A DNA stretch of 64,000 nucleotides from Methylobacterium radiodurans (lineage in GTDB: Bacteria > Pseudomonadota > Alphaproteobacteria > Rhizobiales > Beijerinckiaceae), in contig NZ_CP029551.1 in the NCBI RefSeq assembly GCF_003173735.1, positions 4,913,001 to 4,977,000 of the forward strand. Reading direction: 5' to 3'. The notes below the pieces were generated by a model. That model worked only from the letters and a program-made list of their open reading frames with translations. It was not told the origin of the DNA and made no database searches. The position numbers and the translations under genes are program-made. Positions 20,125 through 31,084 of the stretch are shown one piece after another. Within the stretch, counting starts at the first letter, position 1. Each line of letters opens with the position of its first letter.

Positions 20125-20422
20125 GCGGGCCGGGCCGGTGCCGGTGAGGCCCCGGCCATTGCCGGTGGACAGCCGCCGCGACCGACCCCGAGCCCTCTTT
20201 TACGACCCTTGCCTCCGCCGCGAGCCCTCTTGTAGGGTCTCCCTGTCGACGGAGGCGAGGCGCCGCCGCCGACCATGACCACCGGCGTGCGTTGAGGATT
20301 TCCGCACCGGTTCACAGCTGCCCCGGCCGCTGTGGAACCTGGGATTGCGGCCCTACGCGCGCTCACCCATGCCGACCGTCCTCGCGGGCGGCGCGCATGC
20401 GCGCAGGGTTGGGAGGGGGACT

Positions 20423-20962
20423 ATGGAAGCGGGCCTGAGCTGGACCGACGAGCGCGTGGCGCTCCTCCGCCGTCTGTGGGAGGACGGCCAGAGCGCGAGC
20501 AAGATCGCGGCTCAGCTCGGCGGCGTCACCCGCAACGCGGTGATCGGCAAGGTGCACCGGCTCGGTCTTGCCGGCCGGGCTAAGCCCGGCGAGGAGGCCC
20601 AGAGCGTGTCGCGCGCAGCCCGCGCGCCGGCTCCGGTCGCCGAGATCGAGACCGCCATCGCCGTGGTGGAGGCCGAGGCTCCCGAGCCCGTGGCCATCGT
20701 CGCGCACCGCCCCGCGCCCGCCTTTCCGCCGCCTCCGTCCCCCGCCGCGCCCACGGCGCTGGCCGTCTCGCAGCGCGTGACGATCATGGACCTGCGGGAC
20801 TCGATGTGCCGCTGGCCGCTCGGCGACCCGACGACACCGGATTTCCGCTTCTGCGGCGCCCGCTCGATCACCGGCTTGCCCTACTGCACCCACCACGCCG
20901 AGATCGCCTACCAGCCCGCCACCGAGCGCAAGCGCGAGCGCCGGGTCGCCGGCTTCCGCTGA
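20423..20962 (+). CDS. gcrA: GcrA cell cycle regulator
   Basis: 179 aa. The N-terminal HTH (MEAGLSWTDERVALLRRLWEDGQSASKIAAQLGGVTRNAVIGKVHRLGL) is the GcrA signature, followed by a Pro/Ala linker and the conserved C-terminal zinc-type region MCRWPLGDPTTPDFRFCGA with YCTHHAEIAY. GcrA is a sigma70-associated activator of promoters with CcrM-methylated GANTC sites and drives S-phase genes in alphaproteobacteria. GGGAGGGGGA lies directly before the ATG at 20423. Confidence 0.95.
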   Translation: MEAGLSWTDERVALLRRLWEDGQSASKIAAQLGGVTRNAVIGKVHRLGLAGRAKPGEEAQSVSRAARAPAPVAEIETAIAVVEAEAPEPVAIVAHRPAPAFPPPPSPAAPTALAVSQRVTIMDLRDSMCRWPLGDPTTPDFRFCGARSITGLPYCTHHAEIAYQPATERKRERRVAGFR

Positions 20963-21067
20963 GGCAAGCGTCCCGGACGCGGCTTCGGACCGCGACATCG
21001 GCGCCGCGCGCATTGTCTCGGCGCCGGCCGGCCACACCTCCCGGGCTCCGGTACGAGGAGACCCGCC

Positions 21068-23335
21068 ATGGCTGGAGCCGTTCACGCCGACGCCGCGCTG
21101 CTCGGGCGCCCGCACATCCGCGTGGATGGCCTGCAGAAGGTCACGGGCGCAACCCGCTACGCCTCGGATCGCCGGTTTCCGAACCTCGCCCACGGGGCGC
21201 TCGTGACCAGCGCGATCCCGCGGGGGCGCATCTTGGGCATCGAGACGGCGGCGGCCGCCGCGATTTCCGGCGTGCTCGGCGTCTTCACCCATCGGGACTT
21301 CGCCGGCGGGATCCGGCCCGTGGCGCACCTGATGGCGGGCGGCTACGCCAACAGCTCGCACCTGCCGCTCGGCTCCGATCGGATCGCCTATGCGGGCCAG
21401 ATCCTGGCGCTGGTGGTGGCCGAGACGGATGAGGCGGCCCGGGCCGCGGCGGCGCTCGTGACGGTCGGCTACGAGCCCGAGGCCTTCGCGGCGAGCCTCG
21501 ACGCGCCGGGTGCCGAGACCGTCCGCCTCGCCGACCTCAAGGAGAAGCACGAGGACCCGCGCCGGGGAGACGCCGACGCGGCGCTCTTCGCAGCGCCCCA
21601 CCGGATCTCGGCGCTCTACCGGACCCCCGTGCAGCACCACAACCCGCTGGAGCTGTTCACCACCACCTGCCTCTGGGAGGGCGAGCGCCTCACCGTACAC
21701 GAGCCGACCCGCTACGTCGGCGCCCTGAAGCACGGCCTCGCCGAGCAGCTCGGGCTCGACCCCGGCAACGTGCGCGTGGTCTCGGGTCCGATCGGCGGCC
21801 ATTTCGGTTCCAAGCTCGCGCTCTCGCAGCACACCGCCCTCGTCGCGCTCGCCGCACGACGCCTGGGACGCCCGGTCGCCCTGGTGCCGACGCGGCGGCA
21901 ATGCTTCACCATCGCCAACCACCGGCCCGAGACGCGCCACGAGATCCACCTGGGCGCCGACCGTGCCGGCCGCTTCACCGCCCTGGTGCACGAGGCCGAA
22001 ATGGGCGCCTCGCGCTTCGATCCCTTCGCGATGGAAGGAACGGACGTTACCGCAAGCCTCTACGCCTGCCCGGCGATCCGCACGGAGGAGCGGGCGGTGC
22101 GCCTCGATCGAAACACGCCGGGGCCGATGCGGGCCCCGCCGGAGGTGCCCTACCTGTTCGCGCTCGAGAGCGCGGTCGACGAGATGGCGGCCGTGCTCGG
22201 TCTCGACCCGATCGAGCTGCGGCGGCGCAACGACACGAGCACCGATCCGGTCTCGGGCAAGCCCTTCACCACCCGACCGCTGATCCGCTGCTTCGAGACG
22301 GGCGCCGAGGCCTTCGGCTGGGGGCGCCGCCGGGCCGGGCCGGAGCGGGACGGAGCCTGGCTCGTCGGGCTCGGCTGCGCGGCCTCGGTGCGCCCGGTGA
22401 AGATCGCGCCTGCGGTGATGCGCGTCGCGATCGCCCCGGACGGGACAGTGGCTGTGGAGAGCGCCCACCACGAGATCGGCAACGGCATCACCACGCTGCT
22501 CGCCATGGGGGCGGCCGACTGGCTCGGCGTGCCGGTGGGCAGCGTGACCGTCCGGCTCGGCGACACCGACCTGCCGCCGGCCGGCCTCTCGGGCGGCTCC
22601 TCGACCACGACGAGCCTGATGAACGCGCTCGATCAGGCCTGCCGGTCGCTGCGGGCGCGGCTCGCGGCCGGGGCCGCCGCCGAGGGCGGCCCGCTCGCGG
22701 GCGCCGAGACCGCCGACATCCGGCTCGCCGGCGGCTCTCTCGCCGCCCGGGACGGTCGCAGCGTCGCGCTGGGCCGCGCGGTCGCCGCGCTCGACTTGCG
22801 CGGCGTGGAGACCGTCGCCGAGTTCGTGCCGGACGGCGTCGGCCCGGAGGGCCTCGCGGCGGTGAAGGCCGGGCACATCGCGCTGAGCGCGGGCGGCGCC
22901 GCCCTGTCCTGGGCCTTCGGCGCTCAGTTCGCCGAGGTGCGGGTGCACGAGGAGACCGGCGAGATCCGCGTCGCCCGGCTCACCGGGGCCTTCGCGGCGG
23001 GCCGCGTGCTCAACCCGCTGGCCGCCCGCAGCCAGCTTGCCGGCGGGATGATCTGGGGCCTGGGCTCGGCGCTCCTGGAGGAGACGGTGGTGGACCGCGG
23101 CACCTACCCGAACGCGGATCTGGCCGAATATCTCGTCGCCACCGCGGCGGACGTGCCGCCCGTGATCGAGGCGATCCTCGTGCGCGACGACGATGCGGGC
23201 GTGAACGCGCTGGGGGTCAAGGGCCTGGGCGAGCTCGGCATCATTGGCGTCAACGCGGCTATCGCCAACGCCCTGCACCACGCCACCGGCCGCCGCCTGC
23301 GCCGCCTGCCGATCCGCTGCGAGGATCTGCTCTGA
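21068..23335 (+). CDS. Xanthine dehydrogenase/aldehyde oxidase family molybdopterin-binding subunit
   Basis: 755 aa large subunit of a molybdenum hydroxylase. An Ald_Xan_dh_C-type domain (about 20-125) leads into the molybdopterin-binding core, with GGHFGSK (residues about 245-251) contacting the cofactor dithiolene, and the C-terminal GVKGLGELG whose Glu is the catalytic base position. These enzymes hydroxylate aldehydes, CO or N-heterocycles. The usual 2Fe-2S and FAD subunit genes are absent on both sides (gcrA upstream, lemA downstream), so the electron-transfer partners must be elsewhere. Substrate unknown. RBS GAGGAG precedes the ATG. Confidence 0.9.
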   Translation: MAGAVHADAALLGRPHIRVDGLQKVTGATRYASDRRFPNLAHGALVTSAIPRGRILGIETAAAAAISGVLGVFTHRDFAGGIRPVAHLMAGGYANSSHLPLGSDRIAYAGQILALVVAETDEAARAAAALVTVGYEPEAFAASLDAPGAETVRLADLKEKHEDPRRGDADAALFAAPHRISALYRTPVQHHNPLELFTTTCLWEGERLTVHEPTRYVGALKHGLAEQLGLDPGNVRVVSGPIGGHFGSKLALSQHTALVALAARRLGRPVALVPTRRQCFTIANHRPETRHEIHLGADRAGRFTALVHEAEMGASRFDPFAMEGTDVTASLYACPAIRTEERAVRLDRNTPGPMRAPPEVPYLFALESAVDEMAAVLGLDPIELRRRNDTSTDPVSGKPFTTRPLIRCFETGAEAFGWGRRRAGPERDGAWLVGLGCAASVRPVKIAPAVMRVAIAPDGTVAVESAHHEIGNGITTLLAMGAADWLGVPVGSVTVRLGDTDLPPAGLSGGSSTTTSLMNALDQACRSLRARLAAGAAAEGGPLAGAETADIRLAGGSLAARDGRSVALGRAVAALDLRGVETVAEFVPDGVGPEGLAAVKAGHIALSAGGAALSWAFGAQFAEVRVHEETGEIRVARLTGAFAAGRVLNPLAARSQLAGGMIWGLGSALLEETVVDRGTYPNADLAEYLVATAADVPPVIEAILVRDDDAGVNALGVKGLGELGIIGVNAAIANALHHATGRRLRRLPIRCEDLL

Positions 23336-23412
23336 GGCGCGCGCCCGGCTCTGGTCCCGGGACCGGCGCGCCTATCTAGAGGGTGCGGCGACGGTGCGGC
23401 CGCGGTTCAGGG

Positions 23413-24051
23413 ATGCGTAGCATGTCGTCGATCCAGGGTGCGGTGGCGCCGACCTCCGTGGCGGCGCGGGTCGCGAGCGCGCTCGTCGCGCTGATGCTGG
23501 CGCTCGGCCTTTCCGGCTGTGGCGCCATCAACCGGGTGCCGACCCTGGAGGAGCAGGCCAAGGCCTCTTGGAGCGAGGTGCAGAACCAGTACCAGCGCCG
23601 TGCCGACCTGATCCCGAACCTCGTCGAGACGGTGAAGGGCTACGCCCAGCAGGAGAAGGACGTGCTGATCGGCGTCACCGAGGCCCGCGCCAAGGCGTCG
23701 AGCGTGAAAGTCGACGCGGGGACGGTGAGCGACCCGCAGAAGCTCAAGGAGTTCCAGGACGCGCAGAACCAGCTCTCCGGCGCCCTCGGCCGGCTGCTCG
23801 TCACCGTCGAGCGCTATCCCGACCTGAAGTCGAACCAGAACTTCCTGGCGCTCCAGTCCCAGCTCGAAGGCACGGAGAACCGGATCGCCGTGGCGCGGCG
23901 CGACTACAACGGCGCGGTCCAGGCCTACAACACCGAGATCCGCACGATTCCGGGACGCTGGATCGCGAGCATCTTCTATCCCGAGGCCAAGCCGATGGAG
24001 ACCTTCGCGGCGACGCCGGGCTCCGAGCGTCCGCCGAACGTGAAGTTCTAG
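23413..24051 (+). CDS. LemA family protein
   Basis: 212 aa. The N-terminal hydrophobic signal ends in LSGCGAIN, a lipobox-like Cys. The LemA core follows: EEQAKASWSEVQNQYQRRADLIPNLVETVKGYA, then ENRIAVARRDYNGAVQAYNTEIRTIPGRWIA, a long antiparallel helical bundle. LemA proteins commonly sit upstream of TPM-domain genes, as here, and are of uncertain envelope function. The start could also be the ATG at 23422. Confidence 0.9.
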   Translation: MRSMSSIQGAVAPTSVAARVASALVALMLALGLSGCGAINRVPTLEEQAKASWSEVQNQYQRRADLIPNLVETVKGYAQQEKDVLIGVTEARAKASSVKVDAGTVSDPQKLKEFQDAQNQLSGALGRLLVTVERYPDLKSNQNFLALQSQLEGTENRIAVARRDYNGAVQAYNTEIRTIPGRWIASIFYPEAKPMETFAATPGSERPPNVKF

Positions 24052-24064
24052 GCCGCTCCCCAGC

Positions 24065-24844
24065 GTGCCGCCCGTCCCGCGCACGATCCGATTCCTCGCG
24101 CCGCTCCTCGGCCTCCTCGCGCTGGCGCTCGCGGTCCTGCCCGCGCTCGCTGCCGAGCTGACCTTCCTGGAGCTGAGCGGCCGGGTAGTCGATGCCGCGA
24201 ACATCCTTCCGGCCGACCGGCGGGCGGCCCTTGAGGCGCGGCTGAAGGCCTACGAGGAGAAGACCTCCGATCAGGTCGTCGTCGCGACCGTGACGAGCCT
24301 GCAGGGCACGACGGTCGAGGATTTCGCCAACCGCCTGTTCCGGCACTGGAAGCTGGGTCAGGCGAAGACCGACAACGGCGTCCTCCTGCTCGTCGCGCCG
24401 ACCGAGCGCAAGGTCCGCATCGAGGTCGGCTACGGACTCGAAGGGTCGCTCACCGACGCGCTCTCCCGGGTGATCATCGCGAGCGCGATCACCCCCCGCT
24501 TCAAGGAGGGCGACTACGCGGGCGGCGTCTCGGCGGGGGTCGAGGGCATCCTGTCGATCCTCTCGAAGGATGCGGAGGAGTGGCAGCGCCGGCCGGAGGT
24601 GCGCGAGGATCAGGTCGATCCCGCGCAGGTCGCGATCTTCGTTGTCCTGTTTCTCGTCGTCCTGTTCGCGGTCTGGCGGATGAACCGGAGCGGGCGCCGC
24701 GGCGGCCTCGTGGTGCTGCCGGGCCCGATCGGCGGCGGCTGGAGCGGCGGCACCTGGGGCGATGGCGGATCGGGCGGGTTCGGCGGCGGGTTCTCCGGCG
24801 GTGGGGGCTCTTCGGGTGGCGGAGGAGCGTCCGGTGACTGGTGA
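24065..24844 (+). CDS. TPM domain membrane protein (YgcG family)
   Basis: 259 aa. A signal peptide (FLAPLLGLLALALAVLPALAA) precedes a periplasmic TPM (formerly DUF477) domain (about 35-160, LSGRVVDAANILPADRRAALEARL, NGVLLLVAPTERKVRIEVGYGLEG). One membrane helix follows (VAIFVVLFLVVLFAVW), then a cytoplasmic Gly/Ser-rich tail with GGGFSGGGG repeats typical of YgcG. A GTG start is used, 14 bp after lemA. The gene overlaps the next TPM gene by 11 bp. Confidence 0.88.
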   Translation: MPPVPRTIRFLAPLLGLLALALAVLPALAAELTFLELSGRVVDAANILPADRRAALEARLKAYEEKTSDQVVVATVTSLQGTTVEDFANRLFRHWKLGQAKTDNGVLLLVAPTERKVRIEVGYGLEGSLTDALSRVIIASAITPRFKEGDYAGGVSAGVEGILSILSKDAEEWQRRPEVREDQVDPAQVAIFVVLFLVVLFAVWRMNRSGRRGGLVVLPGPIGGGWSGGTWGDGGSGGFGGGFSGGGGSSGGGGASGDW

Positions 24845-25460
24845 AATCGGCCTGTCCCGGGCGGCGCGCGCCCGCATCGCCGAGGCGGTGGCCCGCGCGG
24901 AGGCCGGCACCGCGGGCGAGATCGTGGTGATGGTGAGCGCCCGCGCCGGGCTCTACCGCTCGGCGCCCCTCGCGGCCGCGCTCGTGGGCGGCCTCGTCCT
25001 GCCCTGGCTGCTGCTCTGGCTGACGCGTTGGAGCGCGGCGGCGATCCTTCTCGCGCAGGGTGCCCTCGTGGCGACCCTGCTCGCGGCGGGCCTCTCCGAG
25101 CGGCTGCGCCTCGCCCTGGTGCCGCGCCCAGTTCTGCGGGCCCGCGCCCGCGACGCGGCGGTGCGCGCCTTCCACGCACGCGGGCTCGACCGTACCCGCG
25201 CCCGCACGGGCCTTCTCCTCTACGTGGCGCTGGCGGAGCACCACGCCGAGATCGTGGCCGATGCCGGCATCGTGGCGCGCGTCGGCACGGAATCCTGGTG
25301 CGGCACGCTCTCGGAACTGACGGCGGCGCTCGCCCGCGGCGAGACGGAGGCGGGCCTGATCGGCGCCGTGGAGCGCCTCGGCGCCTGCCTCGCGCAGCAC
25401 GTGCCGGCCGGGCCCCACGCGGTGGACGATTTGCCGAACCGGGTCATCGTGGAGGTCTGA
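24834..25460 (+). CDS. Second TPM domain protein
   Basis: 208 aa from a GTG at 24834, with GGAGGAG 7 nt before it. The chain has a TPM-like fold split by two membrane segments (PLAAALVGGLVLPWLLLWL and AILLAQGALVATLLAAGL, about 40-85), then AVRAFHARGLDRTRARTGLLLYVALAEHHAEIVADAGI, the TPM-type core. It forms the third gene of the lemA-TPM-TPM set and overlaps the previous gene by 11 bp, so coupled translation is likely. It is convergent with glmM (6 bp apart). Confidence 0.8.
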   Translation: MTGEIGLSRAARARIAEAVARAEAGTAGEIVVMVSARAGLYRSAPLAAALVGGLVLPWLLLWLTRWSAAAILLAQGALVATLLAAGLSERLRLALVPRPVLRARARDAAVRAFHARGLDRTRARTGLLLYVALAEHHAEIVADAGIVARVGTESWCGTLSELTAALARGETEAGLIGAVERLGACLAQHVPAGPHAVDDLPNRVIVEV

Positions 25461-25466
25461 GGCCGG

Positions 25467-26807
<1,341 letters not shown>

Positions 26808-26927
26808 GTCCCACTCCGCGCAAGCGACCGGATCTCAAACGCGCACGCTACCGGATCCCGGCCGTGCCCGGTCGATGGATTGCGATTACGGTGAATGCCC
26901 GCGGGCGCTCACCGCTCGTTCCAAAGG

Positions 26928-26952
26928 AAAGGGCGCCCGAAGGCGCCCTTTT
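26928..26952 (-). terminator. Rho-independent terminator after ftsH
   Basis: Perfect 10-bp stem AAAGGGCGCC / GGCGCCCTTT with a CGAA loop, flanked by T-rich sequence in both readings. On the minus strand it begins about 32 bp after the ftsH stop and before glmM. Confidence 0.8.
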
Positions 26953-26983
26953 GATGTCGTCGGCCGGGAACGGCCCCGTTTCG

Positions 26984-28906
26984 TCAGCCCTGCGGCTGCG
27001 GCTCCAGTCCGCCGTCGTTCTCCCGCGGCCGGCCGCGGCCGGCGGAGGGGACGGAGGAACCGCGGGCCGGGGTCGGCGGCACGTCGCCGCCGTCGCGGAC
27101 CGGGGGCTGTCCCTTGAGCAGGTTGCGGATCTCCTCACCGCTCAGGGTCTCGTACTCCAAGAGGCCCTGCGCGAGGCATTCGAGGTCGTCCTTGCGCTCG
27201 GCGAGGATCCGGCGCGCCTCCTCGAGGCCCGCCTCGACGAGGCGGCGCACCTCGGCGTCGATCTTCTGGGCGGTCGCCTCCGAGACCGACTGCTGCCGGC
27301 CCATCGACATGCCGAGGAAGACCTCGTCGTTGTTGTCGCCGTAGGCGACGGTACCGAGCTCGGGGCTGAAGCCCCAGCGTGTCACCATCATCTTGGCGAG
27401 CCGTGTCGCCTGCTCGATGTCCGACTGCGCGCCCGAGGTGACCTTCTCGGGACCGAAGATCATCTCCTCGGCGATGCGTCCGCCCATCATGATGGCCAGC
27501 CGCGAGGTCATCTGCTCGTAGCTCATCGAGAGCTTGTCGCGCTCAGGGAGCTGCATAACCATGCCCAGCGCCCGGCCGCGCGGGATGATCGTCGCCTTGT
27601 GGACGGGATCGGTGGCCGGCACGTTGAAGGCGACGATGGCGTGGCCGCCCTCGTGATAGGCGGTGAGCCGCTTCTCGTCCTCGGTCATGACCAAGGTGCG
27701 GCGCTCCGCACCCATCATCACCTTGTCCTTCGCGTCCTCGAACTCGTGCATCGTGACGATACGTTTTCCGCGACGTGCTGCGAGAAGGGCAGATTCGTTC
27801 ACGAGGTTCATCAGGTCTGCACCCGAGAAGCCCGGAGTGCCGCGCGCGATCGTCTTGAGGTCGACGTCAGGCGCCAGCGGCACCTTCCGGACGTGAACGC
27901 GCAGGATGCGCTCGCGGCCGGTCACGTCCGGGTTCGGAACCATGATCTGGCGGTCGAAGCGGCCGGGACGCAGCAGGGCGGGGTCGAGCACGTCGGGGCG
28001 GTTCGTCGCCGCGATGATGATGACGCCCTCGTTAGCCTCGAAACCGTCCATCTCCACGAGGAGCTGGTTCAGGGTCTGCTCGCGCTCGTCGTTGCCGCCG
28101 CCGAGGCCGGCGCCGCGATGGCGGCCGACCGCGTCGATCTCGTCGATGAAGATGATGCAGGGCGCGTTCTTCTTGGCCTGCTCGAACATGTCGCGGACAC
28201 GCGACGCGCCGACGCCTACGAACATCTCGACGAAGTCCGAGCCCGAGATGGTGAAGAACGGCACGTTGGCCTCACCCGCCACCGCGCGGGCGATCAGTGT
28301 CTTACCCGTGCCGGGCGGGCCGACGAGGAGCACGCCGCGCGGGATCCGGCCGCCGAGGCGCTGGAACTTCTGGGGATCGCGCAGGAACTCGACGATCTCC
28401 TGAAGATCCTCCTTGGCCTCCTCGACACCGGCGACGTCGTCGAAGCTGACGCGCCCGTGCGCCTCGTTCAGCAGCTTGGCCTTCGACTTGCCGAAGCCCA
28501 TGGCGCGACCGGCGCCCGACTGCATCTGGCGCGAGAGGAAGATCCAGGCGCCGATGAAGACGAGGATCGGCAGCCAGCTCACGAGAAGCTGGATGAACCA
28601 GGGCGTGTTGTCAGACGGGGGCCGAGCGGTGATCTGCACGCCCTTGCCCTGGAGCTTCGACACGAGGCCGGGATCGTTCGGCGCGTAGCTGGTGAAGTTG
28701 CCGCCGCCCACATAGGTGCCGCTGACATCCTGCCCGGAGATCACCACCGACTGGATCTTGCCGGCATCGGCATCGTTCAGAAGCTGGCTGTAGGCGATCT
28801 CGCTACCGCCGCCGCGATGACCCGGGTTCTGGAACAGGGTCACGAGGGCGAGCACGAGCAGGAAGATGACGACCCACAAGGCAAAATTGCGAAAATTCGG
28901 GTTCAT
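26984..28906 (-). CDS. ftsH: ATP-dependent zinc metalloprotease FtsH
   Basis: 640 aa. N-terminal membrane anchor ([18 protein letters not shown]), a periplasmic domain (about 30-105), a second membrane helix ([18 protein letters not shown]), then an AAA+ domain with Walker A GPPGTGKT (196-203), Walker [13 protein letters not shown] and the second region of homology. The zinc protease motif is HEGGH (His 418, Glu 419, His 422). It degrades membrane and short-lived cytosolic proteins. The ATG at 28906 ([10 protein letters not shown]) is the family start. It lies 81 bp after tilS on the same strand. Confidence 0.98.
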   Translation of the reverse strand: MNPNFRNFALWVVIFLLVLALVTLFQNPGHRGGGSEIAYSQLLNDADAGKIQSVVISGQDVSGTYVGGGNFTSYAPNDPGLVSKLQGKGVQITARPPSDNTPWFIQLLVSWLPILVFIGAWIFLSRQMQSGAGRAMGFGKSKAKLLNEAHGRVSFDDVAGVEEAKEDLQEIVEFLRDPQKFQRLGGRIPRGVLLVGPPGTGKTLIARAVAGEANVPFFTISGSDFVEMFVGVGASRVRDMFEQAKKNAPCIIFIDEIDAVGRHRGAGLGGGNDEREQTLNQLLVEMDGFEANEGVIIIAATNRPDVLDPALLRPGRFDRQIMVPNPDVTGRERILRVHVRKVPLAPDVDLKTIARGTPGFSGADLMNLVNESALLAARRGKRIVTMHEFEDAKDKVMMGAERRTLVMTEDEKRLTAYHEGGHAIVAFNVPATDPVHKATIIPRGRALGMVMQLPERDKLSMSYEQMTSRLAIMMGGRIAEEMIFGPEKVTSGAQSDIEQATRLAKMMVTRWGFSPELGTVAYGDNNDEVFLGMSMGRQQSVSEATAQKIDAEVRRLVEAGLEEARRILAERKDDLECLAQGLLEYETLSGEEIRNLLKGQPPVRDGGDVPPTPARGSSVPSAGRGRPRENDGGLEPQPQG

Positions 28907-28987
28907 CGACCATTCCTTAGCGAGTGCAGGCCCCCTCGCCCGGCGCTGCGGGCGATCCGGCACTCAGCGTCCAATGTAGGCAGAGGC

Positions 28988-29998
28988 CTACCCGTTGCCA
29001 AGTAAGTCGTCGCCGCGGAGAGCCGCCCGCGGCGGTGCCGGAGCGAGACGGATCGTCCCCCCCGGATCGGCCGCGATCAGGAAGCCCCGGAAGGTGCGCC
29101 GCAGCGCCCGGCCCTCCCGCAGCGCCGGCAGGAGCGCGGCGCCCAGACGCTCCAGGCGGTCGAGCCGTCCCGCGGCTGCTCCGGCCCGGTCGAGGGCGCG
29201 GTCGAGCACCCGGAGGGCGACCGCCTCGGGCAGGGCCGCGAGGGCGCGCCCATCGAGGGCCCCCTCCCCCGAGTGCTCGAGGCGCGACAGCGCGTCCTCG
29301 GCGATTCGCCCGAGCGCGTCGTCGTCGCGGGCGGCGCGCTCGGCGAGGCGGGCGAGGCGCTCGGCCGACAGGCCCTCCCCGGCGAGGAGCGGGAGCACCC
29401 GGCGCAAGCGGGCGCGCGCAAAGCGGTCGTCCTGATTCGAGGGATCGCGGTGGTAGGCGACGCCGCGGGCCTCGCACCACGCGACGAGATCGGCCTTCCG
29501 TAGGGCGAGGAAGGGCCGGGCGAGGACCAGCCCGGCGCCGAGCGCGCGGACGGGCCGCATCCCGGCAAGCCCGGCCGGGCCGCTGCCGGCGCAGAGGCGC
29601 ATCAGAACCGTCTCGGCCTGATCGTCGCGGGTATGCGCCGTGAGGAGGCGCGCGGCGCCGGTCTCCGCGGCGTGGGCGGCGAGCAGGCGGTAACGCGCCG
29701 CGCGCGCCGCGGCCTGGATTCCGGTTCGGGGGGGCGGACCGTCCGGTTCCCAGGTGAGGATGCTGTGCGAGATGCCGAGCGCGGCGGCTTGCCGGGCGAC
29801 CGCCTCGGCCTCCGCCCGCGCCTCGGGCCTGAGCGCGTGATCGACCGTCGCGGCGCGCAGTGTCGCCGGGTCGCAGGTTTCGGCCGCGGCGTGCATCAGG
29901 GCGGTGGAATCCGGCCCGCCCGAGACGGCGAGCAGGCAGGGTTCCGTCAGATGCGGCGCGAGCGCCGCCCGGAGGGCGTCGCCCGGCTCGCCGCTCAA
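28988..29998 (-). CDS. tilS: tRNA(Ile)-lysidine synthase
   Basis: 336 aa. The PP-loop motif SGGPDSTAL (about 25-33) and the following VDHALRPEA, TAHTRDDQAET and YHRDPSNQDDRFARARLR define TilS, which attaches lysine to C34 of tRNA-Ile(CAU) so that it reads AUA. The start is a TTG at 29998 that overlaps the cpoB stop (TTGA), so translation is probably coupled. The C-terminal part after 230 is Ala/Arg-rich and less conserved. Confidence 0.93.
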   Translation of the reverse strand: MSGEPGDALRAALAPHLTEPCLLAVSGGPDSTALMHAAAETCDPATLRAATVDHALRPEARAEAEAVARQAAALGISHSILTWEPDGPPPRTGIQAAARAARYRLLAAHAAETGAARLLTAHTRDDQAETVLMRLCAGSGPAGLAGMRPVRALGAGLVLARPFLALRKADLVAWCEARGVAYHRDPSNQDDRFARARLRRVLPLLAGEGLSAERLARLAERAARDDDALGRIAEDALSRLEHSGEGALDGRALAALPEAVALRVLDRALDRAGAAAGRLDRLERLGAALLPALREGRALRRTFRGFLIAADPGGTIRLAPAPPRAALRGDDLLGNG

Positions 29999-30960
29999 GC
30001 GGTGCAGCGGGCGCGCTTCTGCTCGCGCGCCACGCCCTGGCGTACGCCGGGGCCGGCGGAGGGGAACTTGCGCTCGAGTTCGGCCAGGGTGGCGCAGGCC
30101 TGCTCGCGGGCGCCGAGCGCGTTCAGGGAGACGCCGAGCTTCAGCATCGCCTCGGGCGCCTGGGGCGAGCGGGCATAGTCGGTCGAGACCTTCAGGAACT
30201 GCTCCGCGGCCTCGCGGTTGCGGTTGCGCTGCAGGTAGCTCTCGCCCAGCCAGTAGGTCGCGGCCGGCACGTTCGTGTCGCGCGGGTGCGACTGGATGAA
30301 CTGGCGCAGATCCATCTCGGCCTGCTCGTAGCGCCGGGCCTGGATATTCACGAGGGCGGTCTCGTAGTCCGAGCGGGCGTCGCCCGTGCCCGTGGCCGCG
30401 ACGCTGGCGCTCGGGCGGGCCGGCAGGGCGCCGGTGGTGCCGACGCGGGCCGGCGGCGCGAGGTCGACGGGCTCGTCGTAGCCGGGGGCGGCGGCCTCGG
30501 CCTCCTCGGCATCGTCGATCGCGCCCTGGGGCAGGCGGCGCGCGACCGGCGCAGGTGTCTGGGTGACGGGCGGGGCGACGGCGACGGGCGCGGAGGGCGC
30601 CGTGCTGCCGAGCTGGCGCGGGGCGCCGGGCTGACCGGGATTCTGCTCTGGGTCGAAGGCGTCACCGCGCTTCTGCGGCTTGGCCGCGCCCGGATTCGTG
30701 CCGTTGACCGGGCCCGTCCCACCGGAGGGCTTGGCGCCGCTCTTCTCGTTCAGGCGGTACTCGACGTCCTCCTGGAACTTGCGCAGCTGCTCCTTGAGCT
30801 GACGGTTCTCGTACTGGAGGGTCTCGATCTGGCCGGCCATCATCCGCGACTGGTTCTCCAGGCGGCCGAGGCGCACCACGAACTCGGAGGCGTCCTGGGA
30901 CGCGGCCGGCAGCGCGGTGGCGAGGACGAGGGCGGTCGAGAGCAGGAGGCGGCGGAGCAT
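29995..30960 (-). CDS. cpoB: Cell division coordinator CpoB (tol-pal system protein YbgF)
   Basis: 321 aa. Signal peptide (MLRRLLLSTALVLATALPAAS), an N-terminal coiled coil for trimerisation (about 25-70, VRLGRLENQSRMMAGQIETLQYE region), a long Pro/Ala linker and C-terminal TPR repeats (about 205-315, DYETALVNIQARRYEQAEMDL, TYWLGESYLQRN, APEAMLKLGVSL). CpoB links Tol-Pal outer-membrane constriction with peptidoglycan synthesis. The ATG at 30960 is preferred to an in-frame GTG at 30972. Confidence 0.92.
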   Translation of the reverse strand: MLRRLLLSTALVLATALPAASQDASEFVVRLGRLENQSRMMAGQIETLQYENRQLKEQLRKFQEDVEYRLNEKSGAKPSGGTGPVNGTNPGAAKPQKRGDAFDPEQNPGQPGAPRQLGSTAPSAPVAVAPPVTQTPAPVARRLPQGAIDDAEEAEAAAPGYDEPVDLAPPARVGTTGALPARPSASVAATGTGDARSDYETALVNIQARRYEQAEMDLRQFIQSHPRDTNVPAATYWLGESYLQRNRNREAAEQFLKVSTDYARSPQAPEAMLKLGVSLNALGAREQACATLAELERKFPSAGPGVRQGVAREQKRARCTA

Positions 30961-30981
30961 GGATGTCGGCACCGGACGTTG

Positions 30982-31023
30982 CGGCAGGCCGCGCCGGCGA
31001 TCTCGCGCCGGCGCGGCCTGCCG
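30982..31023. repeat. Long perfect hairpin in the pal-cpoB gap
   Basis: An 18-bp perfect inverted repeat (30982-30999 with 31006-31023), GC-rich, loop of 6 nt. It is not followed by a T-run on either strand. It sits between pal and cpoB on the minus strand, 22 bp before the cpoB start, so it could act as an mRNA-processing or stabilising element or a weak terminator that lowers cpoB expression relative to pal. Confidence 0.6.
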
Positions 31024-31034
31024 GTAGCAGATGC

Positions 31035-31069
31035 GCGGCGCCGCGGCAAAAATGCGGCGCCGCGGTAAA
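31035..31069. repeat. Pair of 16-bp direct repeats just downstream of pal
   Basis: Two copies (31035-31050 and 31054-31069) differ at one base. Each contains the self-complementary core GCGGCGCCGC, so the two can also pair with each other around an A/T-rich 9-nt loop. They begin 15 bp after the pal stop on the minus strand. Possibly an intrinsic terminator or attenuator together with the hairpin that follows. Confidence 0.5.
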
Positions 31070-31084
31070 GCTTAAGAGCTTGGC

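Noticed and set aside
26864..29005. 713-codon open frame antisense to ftsH
   Set aside because: ftsH carries all AAA+ and protease motifs on the minus strand; the antisense frame has none.
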